64,000 bases of DNA from Actinomycetospora chiangmaiensis DSM 45062 (GCF_000379625.1 NZ_KB903246.1:1-64000); one strand, 5' to 3'. Positions 44,139-53,260 are shown, counted from the first letter of the stretch. The notes: generated from the sequence alone by a model not told the origin. Numbers and translations: made by a program.

Positions 44139-44534
44139 ATGGCCTTCCCGCTGCGTCGCCGCCGTCGTCCGTCCCCCGAGGCGTCGGCGGCCCTGCTCGC
44201 CTACCCGCTGCTCGGCATGGGGGTCCTGCACTTCGCGGCGCCGGCCCCGTTCGACGCGCTGGTGCCGCCGTGGATCCCGGGCGGGGCGCGGTTCTGGACC
44301 TACGCCAGTGGCGTCGCCGAGCTCGCCGTCGGGACGGCCGTGGCGGTGCCGCGCACGCGTCGGCTGGGCGCGACGGCCGCGGTCGGGCTGTTCCTCGCCG
44401 TGTTCCCGGCCAACGTGCAGATGGCCTGGGACTGGCGGCGCCGATCCTGGCCGTGGCTCGCGGTCGCGCTCGGGCGGCTGCCGCTGCAGTACCCGATGGT
44501 CACGCACGCGCTGCGGGTGCGCGCGGACGCCTGA
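44139..44534 (+). CDS. DoxX-like membrane protein
   Basis: A 131-aa protein with about four membrane helices and the DoxX-family pattern LGMGVLHFAAPAPFDALVPPWIPG, YASGVAELAVGTAVAV, FLAVFPANVQMAWDW. The ATG at 44139 follows GGAAGG at good spacing. It is the last gene of a short unit with the gamma-glutamyltransferase-like gene. A second family member is at 57652. Function unknown; some relatives take part in redox or organosulfur metabolism. Confidence 0.85.
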   Translation: MAFPLRRRRRPSPEASAALLAYPLLGMGVLHFAAPAPFDALVPPWIPGGARFWTYASGVAELAVGTAVAVPRTRRLGATAAVGLFLAVFPANVQMAWDWRRRSWPWLAVALGRLPLQYPMVTHALRVRADA

Positions 44535-44547
44535 CGGGGGGGTCGGG

Positions 44548-44656
44548 CGGGAGACGCAGCGCAGCGGAGCTCGACCCGGGGCGGACGGGAGACGCAGCGC
44601 AGCGGAGCTCGACCCGGGGCGGACGGGAGACGCAGCGCCGCGGAGCTCGACCCGGG
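44548..44656 (+). repeat. Tandem array of the GC-rich repeat (38-bp unit, ~2.9 copies)
   Basis: Units at 44548-44585 and 44586-44623 are identical; the third (44624-44656) differs by one base and lacks the last 5 bp. Each unit begins CGGGAGACGCAGCG and contains CGGAGCTCGACCCGGGG. The array fills the space between the DoxX gene and the end of the convergent PCMH gene, whose stop codon lies 2 bp beyond it. Confidence 0.9.
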
Positions 44657-44657
44657 T

Positions 44658-45380
44658 TCAGGCCGGCAGGCCGAGCACGTCCGCGGGGTCGTGGCGGCGG
44701 GCGAGGGCGGCGAAGCGGGCCTCGTCGGTGTCGGCGGGCTCGGCGGCGAGCAGGGCCGGGCCGGCCCCGTCGGGGTCGAGGACGATCTCGGTGACCACGC
44801 CGACCGCCTCCGGGCGGCACCGGAAGGCCCACCACAGCTCGGGGTCCGGGTGGGCGCCCGCGAGGTGGTGCACGGTCCCGTCGCCGGTGACCAGCGTGAC
44901 GCCGCGGAGCCCGCCGGCGCCGGGGGCGTCGGCGACGGTGTCCGGGCGGCGGGGCACCCGGACGGTGCCACCGCTCGCGCCGACGACCCGGCGGACCTGC
45001 GACCAGGCCGCCCCGACCCCGGCGTGGACCAGCCCGTCGCGGCGGACCACGCGGTCGGCGCGGGTGAGCGAGAGCGCGACCGTGGGGCGGGCCGACCGGC
45101 TCGGCGGCTGCGCGGTGTGCGGGTCGAGGACCACGACCTCGGCGTCGTGCTCGTTCGCCCAGGTGAGCGTGGCCACGACGTCGGGGGTGCCGGTCGCGCC
45201 GACCACCGCGATCAGCCGCGACGGCGGACGACCGATCGACGTCGTCCGCAGCAGCTCGACGGCCGCGTCGGCCGTGTAGGGCGGGAGCACCGGGCCGTGG
45301 ACGAGGTCGCCGAGCTCCATGGCCGCACGGGCCACGCGGCCGGCGGCGCCACCACGGTGCGGGCGCGGACTGATGGTCAC
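44658..45380 (-). CDS. Truncated FAD/PCMH-domain paralogue 1
   Basis: A 240-aa protein related to the N-terminal half of FAD-linked oxidoreductases (PCMH fold): DLVHGPVLPPYTADAAVELL, LIAVVGATGTPDVVATLTWA, then GVTLVTGDGTVHHLAGAHPDPELWWAF and VGVVTEIVLDPDG, ending FAALARRHDPADVLGLP, the usual C-terminus of BBE-like enzymes. The glycine-rich FAD loop (GGGxG) and the covalent-flavin His region are missing, as is the substrate domain. It is therefore unlikely to be a normal oxidase. It pairs with a similar gene 31 bp upstream. GTG start at 45380 is uncertain. Confidence 0.6.
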   Translation of the reverse strand: MTISPRPHRGGAAGRVARAAMELGDLVHGPVLPPYTADAAVELLRTTSIGRPPSRLIAVVGATGTPDVVATLTWANEHDAEVVVLDPHTAQPPSRSARPTVALSLTRADRVVRRDGLVHAGVGAAWSQVRRVVGASGGTVRVPRRPDTVADAPGAGGLRGVTLVTGDGTVHHLAGAHPDPELWWAFRCRPEAVGVVTEIVLDPDGAGPALLAAEPADTDEARFAALARRHDPADVLGLPA

Positions 45381-45411
45381 GCCCGGTGCATCGCTCCCCG
45401 ACCCGGAAGGG

Positions 45412-46179
45412 TTATCCGGATTCCCCCATCGATCGGGTGAGGATCGCGTGCGGGTCGTGTCGCCGCACCAGGTCCGCGAACCGCCTGCGGTCCGCGGCGG
45501 TCCCCGCGGGCCGTTGCTGCAGCGTCGCGACGTCCCACGGGTCGAGGACGACCTCGGTGAGGACGCCGATCCGCTCGGGGTGCGCCCGGTGGGCCCACCA
45601 CAGGTCGGGGTCCCCGACCCCGGCGCCGAGCCGGTGCACGGTCCCGTCCCCGGTGACGAGGACGACCCCCCGTTTCGTCACCGACCCGACGCCGTGGGCG
45701 ACGAGCCCGGGGCGGTGCAGCAGGGCCCGCGGCCCGGGCCCGCCGGACGCGGCGGTGCGGTGGCACGCCGCCCAGGACGCGCCGACGCCGGCACGCAGCG
45801 TCCGGGTCGACGGGTCGAGCGTCACCCGGTCGATGCGACACAACGAGATCGCGAGCACCGGCCGGGTGCCCGCGGGTCTGCGGCCGCCCGGCAGGGCGGG
45901 GCGGTGCGCGCGGGGGTCGAGCGGCACGACCCCGACGTCGTGCGCCCCCGCCCAGGAGACGGCGGCGGCGACGTCGTCGGTGCTCGTGGCGCCCACCACG
46001 GCGAGCAGTCGCGGCAGGGTGCCCACCGCGGGATCGGTGGCGAGCTCGACGGCCGCGTCGATCGTGTACGGCGCGTGCACCGGGCCGTCGAGCAGCGGCT
46101 CGAGCTCCGCGGCCGCCCGGCCCGCCCTCCCGGCGCGGGGTCCGCGCCGGGGAGGCAGCTCCTGCGGTCCGAGGGTCAT
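45412..46179 (-). CDS. Truncated FAD/PCMH-domain paralogue 2
   Basis: A 255-aa protein closely similar in layout to the downstream gene: LDGPVHAPYTIDAAVEL, LLAVVGATSTDDVAAAVSWAGAHDVGVVPLDP, LRAGVGASWAACHRTA, GVVLVTGDGTVHRLGAGVGDPDLWWAH, IGVLTEVVLDPWDV, RRFADLVRRHDPHAIL. The GGGxG flavin loop and substrate domain are absent. ATG with GGGGAG upstream at 46180-46192 supports real translation. Could be a pseudoenzyme, a flavin or ligand binder, or decaying duplicates of the adjacent full-length oxidase; codon use looks normal and the frame is intact. Confidence 0.62.
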   Translation of the reverse strand: MTLGPQELPPRRGPRAGRAGRAAAELEPLLDGPVHAPYTIDAAVELATDPAVGTLPRLLAVVGATSTDDVAAAVSWAGAHDVGVVPLDPRAHRPALPGGRRPAGTRPVLAISLCRIDRVTLDPSTRTLRAGVGASWAACHRTAASGGPGPRALLHRPGLVAHGVGSVTKRGVVLVTGDGTVHRLGAGVGDPDLWWAHRAHPERIGVLTEVVLDPWDVATLQQRPAGTAADRRRFADLVRRHDPHAILTRSMGESG

Positions 46180-46251
46180 GACGTCTCCCCGGTCGTCGAC
46201 CCGACGGTGTCCACCGCGTCCTCGCCCACCGCGTCCCCGCCTACCGTGTCC

Positions 46252-47622
46252 TCACCGCAGCCCGAGCCGCCGGCCGCCGAGCACGGCGTCCGGATCGGTC
46301 CGGGCGACGACCGCGGCGAGCCGCGCCCGTCCGTCGTCGTCCCAGCACGCCCCGGGACGCGCGGTGATCGTCTCCGGGGAGGCGTAGTTCGCCGGGACCG
46401 TGCCCGCCGACCACCGGGCGAGGGCGTCGACCAGCCCGAGCCCGAGCGGCGGGACCACCGTCGCCAGCTCCGGCACCATCGGCGCGACCACCCCGACGGC
46501 GTAGGGCGCGCGGGCGGCGACGCCCTGGGTGCCGCGCAGCGCCTGCCCGCCGGTCTGCCGGAGCTCCACGACGACCACCGGCAGCTCGCGCTGCGGCCCG
46601 GCGATCTCGAGGACGGTGTCGATCGTCTCGCGAGTGATCTCGCGCAGGTACCCGCCCGTGATCCACGACGGCATCGGGTCGGTCGGGTCGCAGTGCACGG
46701 CGTCGATCGCGGCCGAGGGCCGCTCGTCGACCAGGTCGACGATCGGGGTCGCGACCCGCCGCATCGGCGCGAGGATCTCGAGGCCCTCGATCTCGGGCCC
46801 GAGGTGCCAGACCCGCAGGTGCACGACGGTCCGGCCGCGCAGCGGCGGCGGTGCGGCGTCGAGGTCGGGCATGCGCAGGATCGCGATCGAGGTGGTGGTG
46901 TTCTCCCCGAGCCGGGCCTGCCACGCCCGCCAGGCGTGCAGGACGGCGGGGGCGTCGGCGGCGTCGTAGAAGACGGCGCCGCCGTAGAAGCGGGACACCT
47001 CGATGAGCTCGACGGTCATCTCGACGACGATCCCGGCCGCGTCCTTGCCGCCGAGCATCGCGTCGAAGTGGGCGTCCCCGCGCGTGAGGTCACGGATCTC
47101 GCCCTCCCCGGTGACGACCCGCATCGACCGGACCTGGTCGGACCCGAGACCGAAGCGGCGGACCATCGGGCCGATCCCGCCGCCGGTGCAGAAGCCGACG
47201 ACGCCGACGTCGCTGGACGAGCCGCTCACGCCGGTCAGGCCGTTCGGGGCGGCCGCCTCGAGGACGCGCGCCCACTTGACGCCGGCGCCCACGGTGACGG
47301 TGCGCGCAGCGGGGTCGACGTCGCAGCGGTCCAGGCGCCGGGTGGAGACGATCAGGGTGCCGCGGTGGGAGAAGTCGGCGTGGCCGGTCGCGACGACGGC
47401 GACCCCGAGGTCCCGCGCCCGGGCCCACCGCACGGCCGCGGCGACGTCGTGCGCGTCGGTGGCCCCGACGACGCCGACCGGCTCGTGCACCGGCGCGAGG
47501 TTGAAGCCCGCGAGCTCGGTGACGACCTCGACCTCCCCCGGATCCCACACGGGTCCGGACACGCCTCTGCGCAGCTCGACGAGGTCGTCGTTGGCGGTGA
47601 TGGGGGCAGCAAGCTCGGTCAT
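46252..47622 (-). CDS. FAD-binding oxidoreductase (BBE/PCMH type)
   Basis: A 456-aa flavoprotein of the berberine-bridge/VAO group. PCMH domain: VGVVGATDAHDVAAAVRWAR, VVATGHADFSH (His suited to 8-alpha-histidyl FAD linkage), TVTVGAGVKWARVLEAA, then SDVGVVGFCTGGGIGPMVRRFGL (glycine-rich FAD loop) and AGIVVEMTVELIEV. A substrate domain follows, with the C-terminal NYASPETI and the final helix. The second covalent Cys of bicovalent enzymes is not at its usual place. ATG at 47620-47622 has GGAGAG upstream. It heads a row of three paralogues on this strand. Confidence 0.88.
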   Translation of the reverse strand: MTELAAPITANDDLVELRRGVSGPVWDPGEVEVVTELAGFNLAPVHEPVGVVGATDAHDVAAAVRWARARDLGVAVVATGHADFSHRGTLIVSTRRLDRCDVDPAARTVTVGAGVKWARVLEAAAPNGLTGVSGSSSDVGVVGFCTGGGIGPMVRRFGLGSDQVRSMRVVTGEGEIRDLTRGDAHFDAMLGGKDAAGIVVEMTVELIEVSRFYGGAVFYDAADAPAVLHAWRAWQARLGENTTTSIAILRMPDLDAAPPPLRGRTVVHLRVWHLGPEIEGLEILAPMRRVATPIVDLVDERPSAAIDAVHCDPTDPMPSWITGGYLREITRETIDTVLEIAGPQRELPVVVVELRQTGGQALRGTQGVAARAPYAVGVVAPMVPELATVVPPLGLGLVDALARWSAGTVPANYASPETITARPGACWDDDGRARLAAVVARTDPDAVLGGRRLGLR

Positions 47623-47676
47623 CTCGACTCTCCGTGATCGCACCAGGGCCACTCGGGCGAGTGGCCGGTGCCGATG

Positions 47677-47706
47677 ACGGTATGGGTTCTACCGAGAGTG
47701 ACACAA
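47677..47706 (-). promoter_or_regulatory. Possible promoter of the FAD oxidoreductase gene
   Basis: TTGTGT and TACCGT separated by 18 bp on the minus strand, 55-85 nt upstream of the ATG. Fits a housekeeping-type actinobacterial promoter but is only a pattern match. Confidence 0.4.
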
Positions 47707-47790
47707 GACGCAGTTCTGCGGTGGATCTGGCACGGAGAGTGGCGGGAAGGCGCTACGTTCCGTGTCCGGTCGGGCTGCGACCGGCCGTGG

Positions 47791-48768
47791 TCAGCCGCGG
47801 GGGCGGATCGTGGCGTTCGGCAGCGCCGGGGCGTGCAGCCGCGCCGTGCCGCCGTCGCGGCCGACGTACCCGACGACGTGGCCGTACCGCGACTCCGGGT
47901 CGTCCTCCCAGGCCGCGCGGAACGCCGCGATCTCGTCGTGGGACCGGCCGACGAAGTTCCACCACATGACGATCTGCTCCCCGAAGGGCGTGCCGCCGAG
48001 CAGCAGGATGCGCGCCGGCTCGTCCCCCGGGTTCGTCAGGTCGAGCCGCTCGCGCCCGGGGGCGAGGTAGGCGAGCTCCGCGGCCGCCACCGGGTGGCCG
48101 TTGACGCCGAGCCGCCCGGTGTCCACCAGCACGCCGTGCTCGAACGTGGGGTCGAGGTCCAGCCCCACCGAGGCGTGCGGCTCGAGCAGGAGCTCCGCGC
48201 CGAGCAGCGGGCTGAAGGTCTCGACGGGGCTCGTGACCCCGGCGAGCTCGCCGAGGAACACCCGCAGCGTGACCCCCATGAGGTCGACCGCGTCGGGGGC
48301 GTGGTGGGCGAAGGCACGCGGGGTGTCGCGGTGCGCGTCGGGCAGGGCCAGCCACAGCTGCGCGCCGTGGAGCACGGTGGTGTCGGGCGTCGAGACCTCG
48401 GAGTGGCACACGCCGTGCCCGCCGGTCATGAGGTTCAGCTCACCGGGCCGCACGATCGCGTGGACCCCGTGGGAGTCGCGGTGCTCCACCTCGCCGGTGA
48501 ACAGCCAGCTGACGGTGGCCAGCCCGGTGTGCGGGTGCGGCGCCACGTCCATGCCCCCGGACACCGCGACGTCGTCCGGCCCGTAGTGGTCGAGGAAGCA
48601 CCAGGCGCCGATGAGCGACCGCCGCCGCTGGGGCAGGGTACGGCGGACCGTCATCGCCCGCGGCCCGCCCAGCGGGACCTCCCGCGGCGTCAGGATCTCG
48701 ACGACGTCGTCCGGCGGCTCGCTGCCGTCGCAGCGGACCTCGTCGGGGGCCGTCTCGACGTTGCTCAC
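47791..48768 (-). CDS. Pirin family protein
   Basis: A 325-aa bicupin of the pirin family. The metal site in the N-terminal cupin is visible: PHPHTGLATVSW, VEHRDSHG and MTGGHGVCHSE supply the usual three His and one Glu. The C-terminal cupin contains GVNGHPVAAAELAYL and LGGTPFGEQIVMWWNFVGRS. Some bacterial pirins are quercetinases; others act as redox-sensing partners. GTG at 48766-48768 is preferred to starts further upstream because the downstream sequence matches the family N-terminus. Divergent from the MBL-fold gene, with a 208-bp gap in which no clear feature was seen. Confidence 0.9.
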   Translation of the reverse strand: MSNVETAPDEVRCDGSEPPDDVVEILTPREVPLGGPRAMTVRRTLPQRRRSLIGAWCFLDHYGPDDVAVSGGMDVAPHPHTGLATVSWLFTGEVEHRDSHGVHAIVRPGELNLMTGGHGVCHSEVSTPDTTVLHGAQLWLALPDAHRDTPRAFAHHAPDAVDLMGVTLRVFLGELAGVTSPVETFSPLLGAELLLEPHASVGLDLDPTFEHGVLVDTGRLGVNGHPVAAAELAYLAPGRERLDLTNPGDEPARILLLGGTPFGEQIVMWWNFVGRSHDEIAAFRAAWEDDPESRYGHVVGYVGRDGGTARLHAPALPNATIRPRG

Positions 48769-48976
48769 CCCCCGATCATCCCCCTCGCCGAGCCCCGGTC
48801 GCCAGCACCCGTGCGGCGACCCGACCCGCCCTCGCCGCGAGTGGCACCGGGGGCAGCTCCTCGGCCTCGCGGGCGTGCCTCGCGTGCGGGGACACGGCCG
48901 TCGCCGTCCGTGGGGTACTCCCCCGTGACCACGGCCCGGCGCACCGGAGCGCGGCCGCGAGTCCGGGAGGCCCGCC

Positions 48977-49834
48977 ATGAGCTGCTGCGACGATCTCGAC
49001 CCCGTGAGCGGGACCCGGTCCCCCGGCCCCTGGCAGCGCCGCTTCGGCGACCTGACCCTCACCTACCTCCCCGACGCGACGCTCGAGCTGGTGCCCACGG
49101 CCTTCTTCTCGACGAGCACTGGGGCGGACTGGGACGGGCACCCGCAGCTGGTCGCTCCCTCCGGCCGGCTGACGGCGGGCGCCGGGGCGTTGCTCGCGGA
49201 ACTCGGCGGGCACCGCCTGCTGCTCGACGCGGGGGCCGGGCCGGTCTCCCTTGGCGAGGACGACACGCCCCCGCCGATCGGCACGATCACCTCGGGAGGC
49301 CTGCCGCAGTCCTTCTCGGACGCCGCGCTGGACCCGGACGCGATCGAGTTCGTGGCCGTCACGCACCTGCACTTCGACCACGTCGGTTGGGCCTCCGCGG
49401 CCGCCGTCGAGCACGGCGAGAGCCTGTTCCGGCGCGCGACGTGGTTGCTCGGCGAGGGCTCGGCGCCCGGTGACGAGGCAGCGGAGCGGCCCGCCGACCA
49501 CGACGGGCGCTCCCGGCTCGTCGGCGACGGCGAGGAGGTGCTGCCGGGCATGCGGGCGTGGGCGCTGCCCGGACACCTCCCGGGACACACCGGCTGGGTG
49601 CTCGACACCGGCGACGGCCGCCGCGTCATCGCCTTCGGCGACGCCGTCCACAGCCCGGCCCAGATCCAGCACCCGGACTGGGACGTGGCGGTGGACGACG
49701 AGACCGACGTCGCCCGGGAGTCGCGCCTCCGGCTGTTCGAGGAGCTGTCGCGGGAGGACACCATCGGCTACGGGGTGCACTTCGCCGACCGCCAGCTCGG
49801 GTCGATCCGCGACGGCCACTGGCACCCCCTCTAG
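48977..49834 (+). CDS. MBL-fold metallo-hydrolase
   Basis: A 285-aa metallo-beta-lactamase-fold enzyme. The binuclear metal motif is THLHFDHVGW (HxHxDH), with further ligands in PGHLPGHTGW and FGDAVHS and a late His in GVHFADRQLG. The overall pattern resembles lactonase/ROK-associated MBL hydrolases such as AttM/AhlD relatives, but the substrate is not defined. The start ATG has GGAGG at ideal spacing. Its stop lies 9 bp from the end of the convergent adnB. Confidence 0.9.
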   Translation: MSCCDDLDPVSGTRSPGPWQRRFGDLTLTYLPDATLELVPTAFFSTSTGADWDGHPQLVAPSGRLTAGAGALLAELGGHRLLLDAGAGPVSLGEDDTPPPIGTITSGGLPQSFSDAALDPDAIEFVAVTHLHFDHVGWASAAAVEHGESLFRRATWLLGEGSAPGDEAAERPADHDGRSRLVGDGEEVLPGMRAWALPGHLPGHTGWVLDTGDGRRVIAFGDAVHSPAQIQHPDWDVAVDDETDVARESRLRLFEELSREDTIGYGVHFADRQLGSIRDGHWHPL

Positions 49835-49843
49835 GGCCGGCCG

Positions 49844-52800
49844 TCAACGCACCTCCGGGTCGCCGTCGTCGAAACCGGTCGTGTCGGGGTCGGCCTCGTC
49901 GTCGGTGTCGGTCCACCGCACGGCGTCGTCGCCGACCGGGTCACGGACCTCCACCGGCACGCTCGCCACGAGGGCTCGCAGCCCGGCGGCGTCGAGCAGG
50001 TCGGCCGGGGTCACGGTGCGGTCCTCGCGTACGTAGTGCAGGGCCGCGCGGACCCGCTCCACCGGCGTGTCGGTGAGCGCCGCCCACGCCAGCCGGTAGG
50101 CCGCGAGCTGCACCGACAGCGCCGGCATCGCCTCGGGGCCCGGCGGTGCACCGGTCTTCCAGTCGACCACGGTGGCCCCGCCGTCGGGGTCGGCGAACAC
50201 GGCGTCGATGCGGCCGCGGACGAGGGTGCCCTCGACCTCGGTCTCGAACGGCACCTCCACCGCGACCGGCGTCCGGTTCGCCCACCGGCTGCCGGTGAAG
50301 CGTTCCTGCAGCACCGCCAGATCGGCGGCGGCCTCGGCGTCGTCGTCGGCCGCCTCGTCCGCCGCCCCGGGCAGCTCGTCGAACTCGAGCAGCTCGGTGC
50401 GGGCGAACCACCGCTCGACCCAGGCGTGGAACTCCGTGCCCCGACGCGCCCGGGGGTCCGGCGGGCGCGGCACCGGTCGGCGCAGGCGCCGGGCGAGGGC
50501 GTCGGGGTCGGCGGCGAGGTCGACGAGCTGGCTCACCGAGAGCTGCGGGGGCAGCAGGACGCGGGCGTGCCGTTCTCGGGCCGCGGCCCGTTCGGCGAGC
50601 AGGACCGCCACGTCGGACGCCCAGCCGTCGGGATCCGGGTCCTCCGGCGGCACCTCGACCGGCCGTTCGCGGGCCGCGCGGATGAGGGCCGCGCCCTCCT
50701 CGACCGCCCCGCGTCGCTCGGCGAGCGGGTCGGTCGGCCAGGCCTCGGCGCGCACCGTCTCGGCGAGCGGGTTCTCCGCGCCCTCCTCGGGCGGGTCGGC
50801 CCACGTGTCCACCACGGCCCCGCCCGACCCGGCCAGCGCCCCGACCTCCTGCAGGAAGTCCGACGGGCCCCGCGGCGTGCTCCCCGACTCGCCCCACCAG
50901 TGCCCGGAGACGAGCAACGTCCGCTCGGCACGGGTGAGCGCGACGTAGAACAGCCGCCGCTCCTCGACGAGCCGGCGCTCGTCGAAGTCCTGCTCGTGCC
51001 GGTCGAGGCGCTCGGTCAGCTCCTTGCGGTCGGCGACCCCGGCCACGTCGAGCACGGGCAGGTCGGGCCGGTCCCCGCGCAGGTCCACCGGCAGCGACGG
51101 GATCGTCGTCAGCCACGACCCGCTGAGCTTCGGGCCCGGGAACACCTTCGCGCAGACGTGCGGCACCGCCACGACCTGCCACTCCAGGCCCTTCGCGGCG
51201 TGGACCGTGAGCACCTGCACGCGGGTCCCACCCAGCGCCGGGTCGGAGGCGGCCGCCACGTCGACCTCCCCCGGCGTCAGGCCGTCCTCCGCGTCCTCCG
51301 CGGCGTCGAGGTAGGCGAGCAGCGCCGTCGGCGTCGCCGTGCCGCCCGAGGCGGCCGCGCCGCCGGAGAAGTCGGCGACCACGTCGGCGAACGCGTCGAG
51401 GTGGGCCCGCCCCACCGCCCCGGGGCGCGCGACGGCCTCGACGTCGAGCAGCAGGGTCCGCTCGACGTCGGCGACGAGGTCGACCAGCGGGGCGGTCACC
51501 CGCCGTCGCAGGCCCGCGAGCTCCCGCGCGAGCCGGGTGATCCTGGCGTGCCCCGCCGCCGAGTAGCGCGCGGCGGGCCCCGGGTCGTCGAGCGCGTCGA
51601 CGAGCCCGGCGCGTTCGGCGTGCTCGCCGGGCAGGGCGTCGGCGACCGGGTCGGGCGCGGCCGCGGTCGGCAGGTCGGGCGGGACGGGCGGGGCGGCGAG
51701 CTCCCGCGCGCGGCGCCACAGCGCGGCGAGGTCGGCCCCGCCGATGCGCCACCGCGCGCCGGTGAGCAGCCGGACCGCCGCCCCGCCCGCGAGCGGGTCG
51801 ACGACGAGCCGCAGCGCGGAGACCAGGTCCCGGACCTCGGGCTCGTCGAGCAGCCCCCCTAGGCCGACGACCTCGACGGGCAGGCCCCGCGCCCGCAGCG
51901 CCGCGGCGATCTCGGTCATGTCGGCGCGGCGACGCACGAGCACGGCGCTCGTCGGGGCCGGCTCCCCGGCGTCCAGCGCCGCCCGCCAGCGGTCGGCGAC
52001 GGCGTCGGCCAGCCAGGTCCGCTCGGCGAGGACGTCGGGGTGCAGCGCGACCCGGACGTCCCCCGCCGGGGCCCCGGCGAAGGCGCGCAGCTCGCCCACC
52101 CCGTCGAGCGCCCGGGGCTCGCGCAGCGGCTCGACCACGCCGTTGGCCAGGTCCAGCACCTCGGGCGGGTTGCGGAAGCTCGTGAGCAGCCCGAAGCGGC
52201 GGGCGGCGACCCACTCGCCGTCCGGGTCGGGCCGGGGGAAGTCGGTGACGAACCGCGGCAGGTTCGCCGCGCTCGCGCCGCGCCAGCCGTAGATCGACTG
52301 GAACGGGTCGCCCACCGCCGTGACGGCCGTCGCCCCGTCCCCCGCGAACAGCGCGCGCAGCATGATCCGCTGGGCGTGCCCGGTGTCCTGGTACTCGTCG
52401 AGCAGGACCGCCCGGAACATCCCCCGCTCGGCCTGCCCCACCTCCGGGTGCTCGTCGGCCAGCCGGGCGGCCGCCGCCATCTGGTCGGCGAAGTCGAGGC
52501 ACCGCTCGGCCTGCTTGCGCGCGGCCAGCTCCGCCACCAGCGGCAGCAGCGCGGCCCGGAAGCGCTGCCGCTCGACGATCTTCACGAGCGCCTGCGGGAG
52601 TGCCGCCTTCTGCCGCTTCGCGGGCGGCGTCGACTCGATCACCCGGCACAGGGCCTCGGTGTGCGCCCGCAGCGCCTCCGGGTCGGCGAGGTGCTCCCCG
52701 AGCTCGCCCGCGAGGGCCAGCACGTACTGCGTGACCGTCGTCGGCATCAGCGGGGTGTCGAGGTCGCGGGCCCACGAGGAGACGACCCGGTGCGCGAGCT

Positions 52801-53260
52801 GCCACGACGCGGTGGGCGAGAGCAGCCGGGCGCCCGGATCGGTCGGCAGTCGCAGCCCGTGCTCGGTGAGCAGCCGCCCGGCGTAGGCGTGGTAGGTCGA
52901 CACGGTCGGTTCGAGGGTGCGCACGAGCACCCGGCGCTCGCCGCTCGGGTCGATCTCGTCGAGCAGCGGGTCGGACGCCAGGCGCCGCAGCCGCTTGCGG
53001 ATCCGGTCGGCGAGCTGCCCCGCGGCCTTCCGCGTGAACGTGAGCCCGAGGACCTGGTCGGGCGTGACGATCCCGTTGGCCACCAGCCAGACCACGCGGG
53101 CCGCCATCGTCTCGGTCTTGCCCGAGCCCGCACCCGCGGTGACCAGCGCCGAGGCGAACGGCGCCGCGATCACCTCGGCCTGCTCGTCGGTCGGGCGGCG
53201 CAGCCCGAGCCGTTCGGAGAGCTCCATGGGGTCGATGACCCCGGTCATCACGCCGGTCAC
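49844..53260 (-). CDS. adnB: AdnB helicase-nuclease subunit
   Basis: A 1138-aa UvrD/RecB-type motor-nuclease, the partner of AdnA in the actinobacterial double-strand-break resection complex that replaces RecBCD/AddAB. Helicase motifs: AGAGSGKTETM (I), LTFTRKAAGQLADRI (Ia), LLDEYQDT (II), VGDPFQSIYGWRGA (III), VQVLTVHAAKGLEWQVV (V), FYVALTRAERTLL (VI). The C-terminal RecB-family nuclease has GRIDAVFADPDGGATVVDWKTG and a later Q-x-x-x-Y (QLAAYRLAW). The GTG at 53258-53260 overlaps the adnA stop (GTGA). The frame stays open far upstream antisense to nothing meaningful and was not used. Confidence 0.93.
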   Translation of the reverse strand: MTGVMTGVIDPMELSERLGLRRPTDEQAEVIAAPFASALVTAGAGSGKTETMAARVVWLVANGIVTPDQVLGLTFTRKAAGQLADRIRKRLRRLASDPLLDEIDPSGERRVLVRTLEPTVSTYHAYAGRLLTEHGLRLPTDPGARLLSPTASWQLAHRVVSSWARDLDTPLMPTTVTQYVLALAGELGEHLADPEALRAHTEALCRVIESTPPAKRQKAALPQALVKIVERQRFRAALLPLVAELAARKQAERCLDFADQMAAAARLADEHPEVGQAERGMFRAVLLDEYQDTGHAQRIMLRALFAGDGATAVTAVGDPFQSIYGWRGASAANLPRFVTDFPRPDPDGEWVAARRFGLLTSFRNPPEVLDLANGVVEPLREPRALDGVGELRAFAGAPAGDVRVALHPDVLAERTWLADAVADRWRAALDAGEPAPTSAVLVRRRADMTEIAAALRARGLPVEVVGLGGLLDEPEVRDLVSALRLVVDPLAGGAAVRLLTGARWRIGGADLAALWRRARELAAPPVPPDLPTAAAPDPVADALPGEHAERAGLVDALDDPGPAARYSAAGHARITRLARELAGLRRRVTAPLVDLVADVERTLLLDVEAVARPGAVGRAHLDAFADVVADFSGGAAASGGTATPTALLAYLDAAEDAEDGLTPGEVDVAAASDPALGGTRVQVLTVHAAKGLEWQVVAVPHVCAKVFPGPKLSGSWLTTIPSLPVDLRGDRPDLPVLDVAGVADRKELTERLDRHEQDFDERRLVEERRLFYVALTRAERTLLVSGHWWGESGSTPRGPSDFLQEVGALAGSGGAVVDTWADPPEEGAENPLAETVRAEAWPTDPLAERRGAVEEGAALIRAARERPVEVPPEDPDPDGWASDVAVLLAERAAARERHARVLLPPQLSVSQLVDLAADPDALARRLRRPVPRPPDPRARRGTEFHAWVERWFARTELLEFDELPGAADEAADDDAEAAADLAVLQERFTGSRWANRTPVAVEVPFETEVEGTLVRGRIDAVFADPDGGATVVDWKTGAPPGPEAMPALSVQLAAYRLAWAALTDTPVERVRAALHYVREDRTVTPADLLDAAGLRALVASVPVEVRDPVGDDAVRWTDTDDEADPDTTGFDDGDPEVR

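Noticed and set aside
48769..48976. Divergent pirin/MBL intergenic region as an operator region.
   Set aside because: No convincing inverted repeat or promoter pair was found there.
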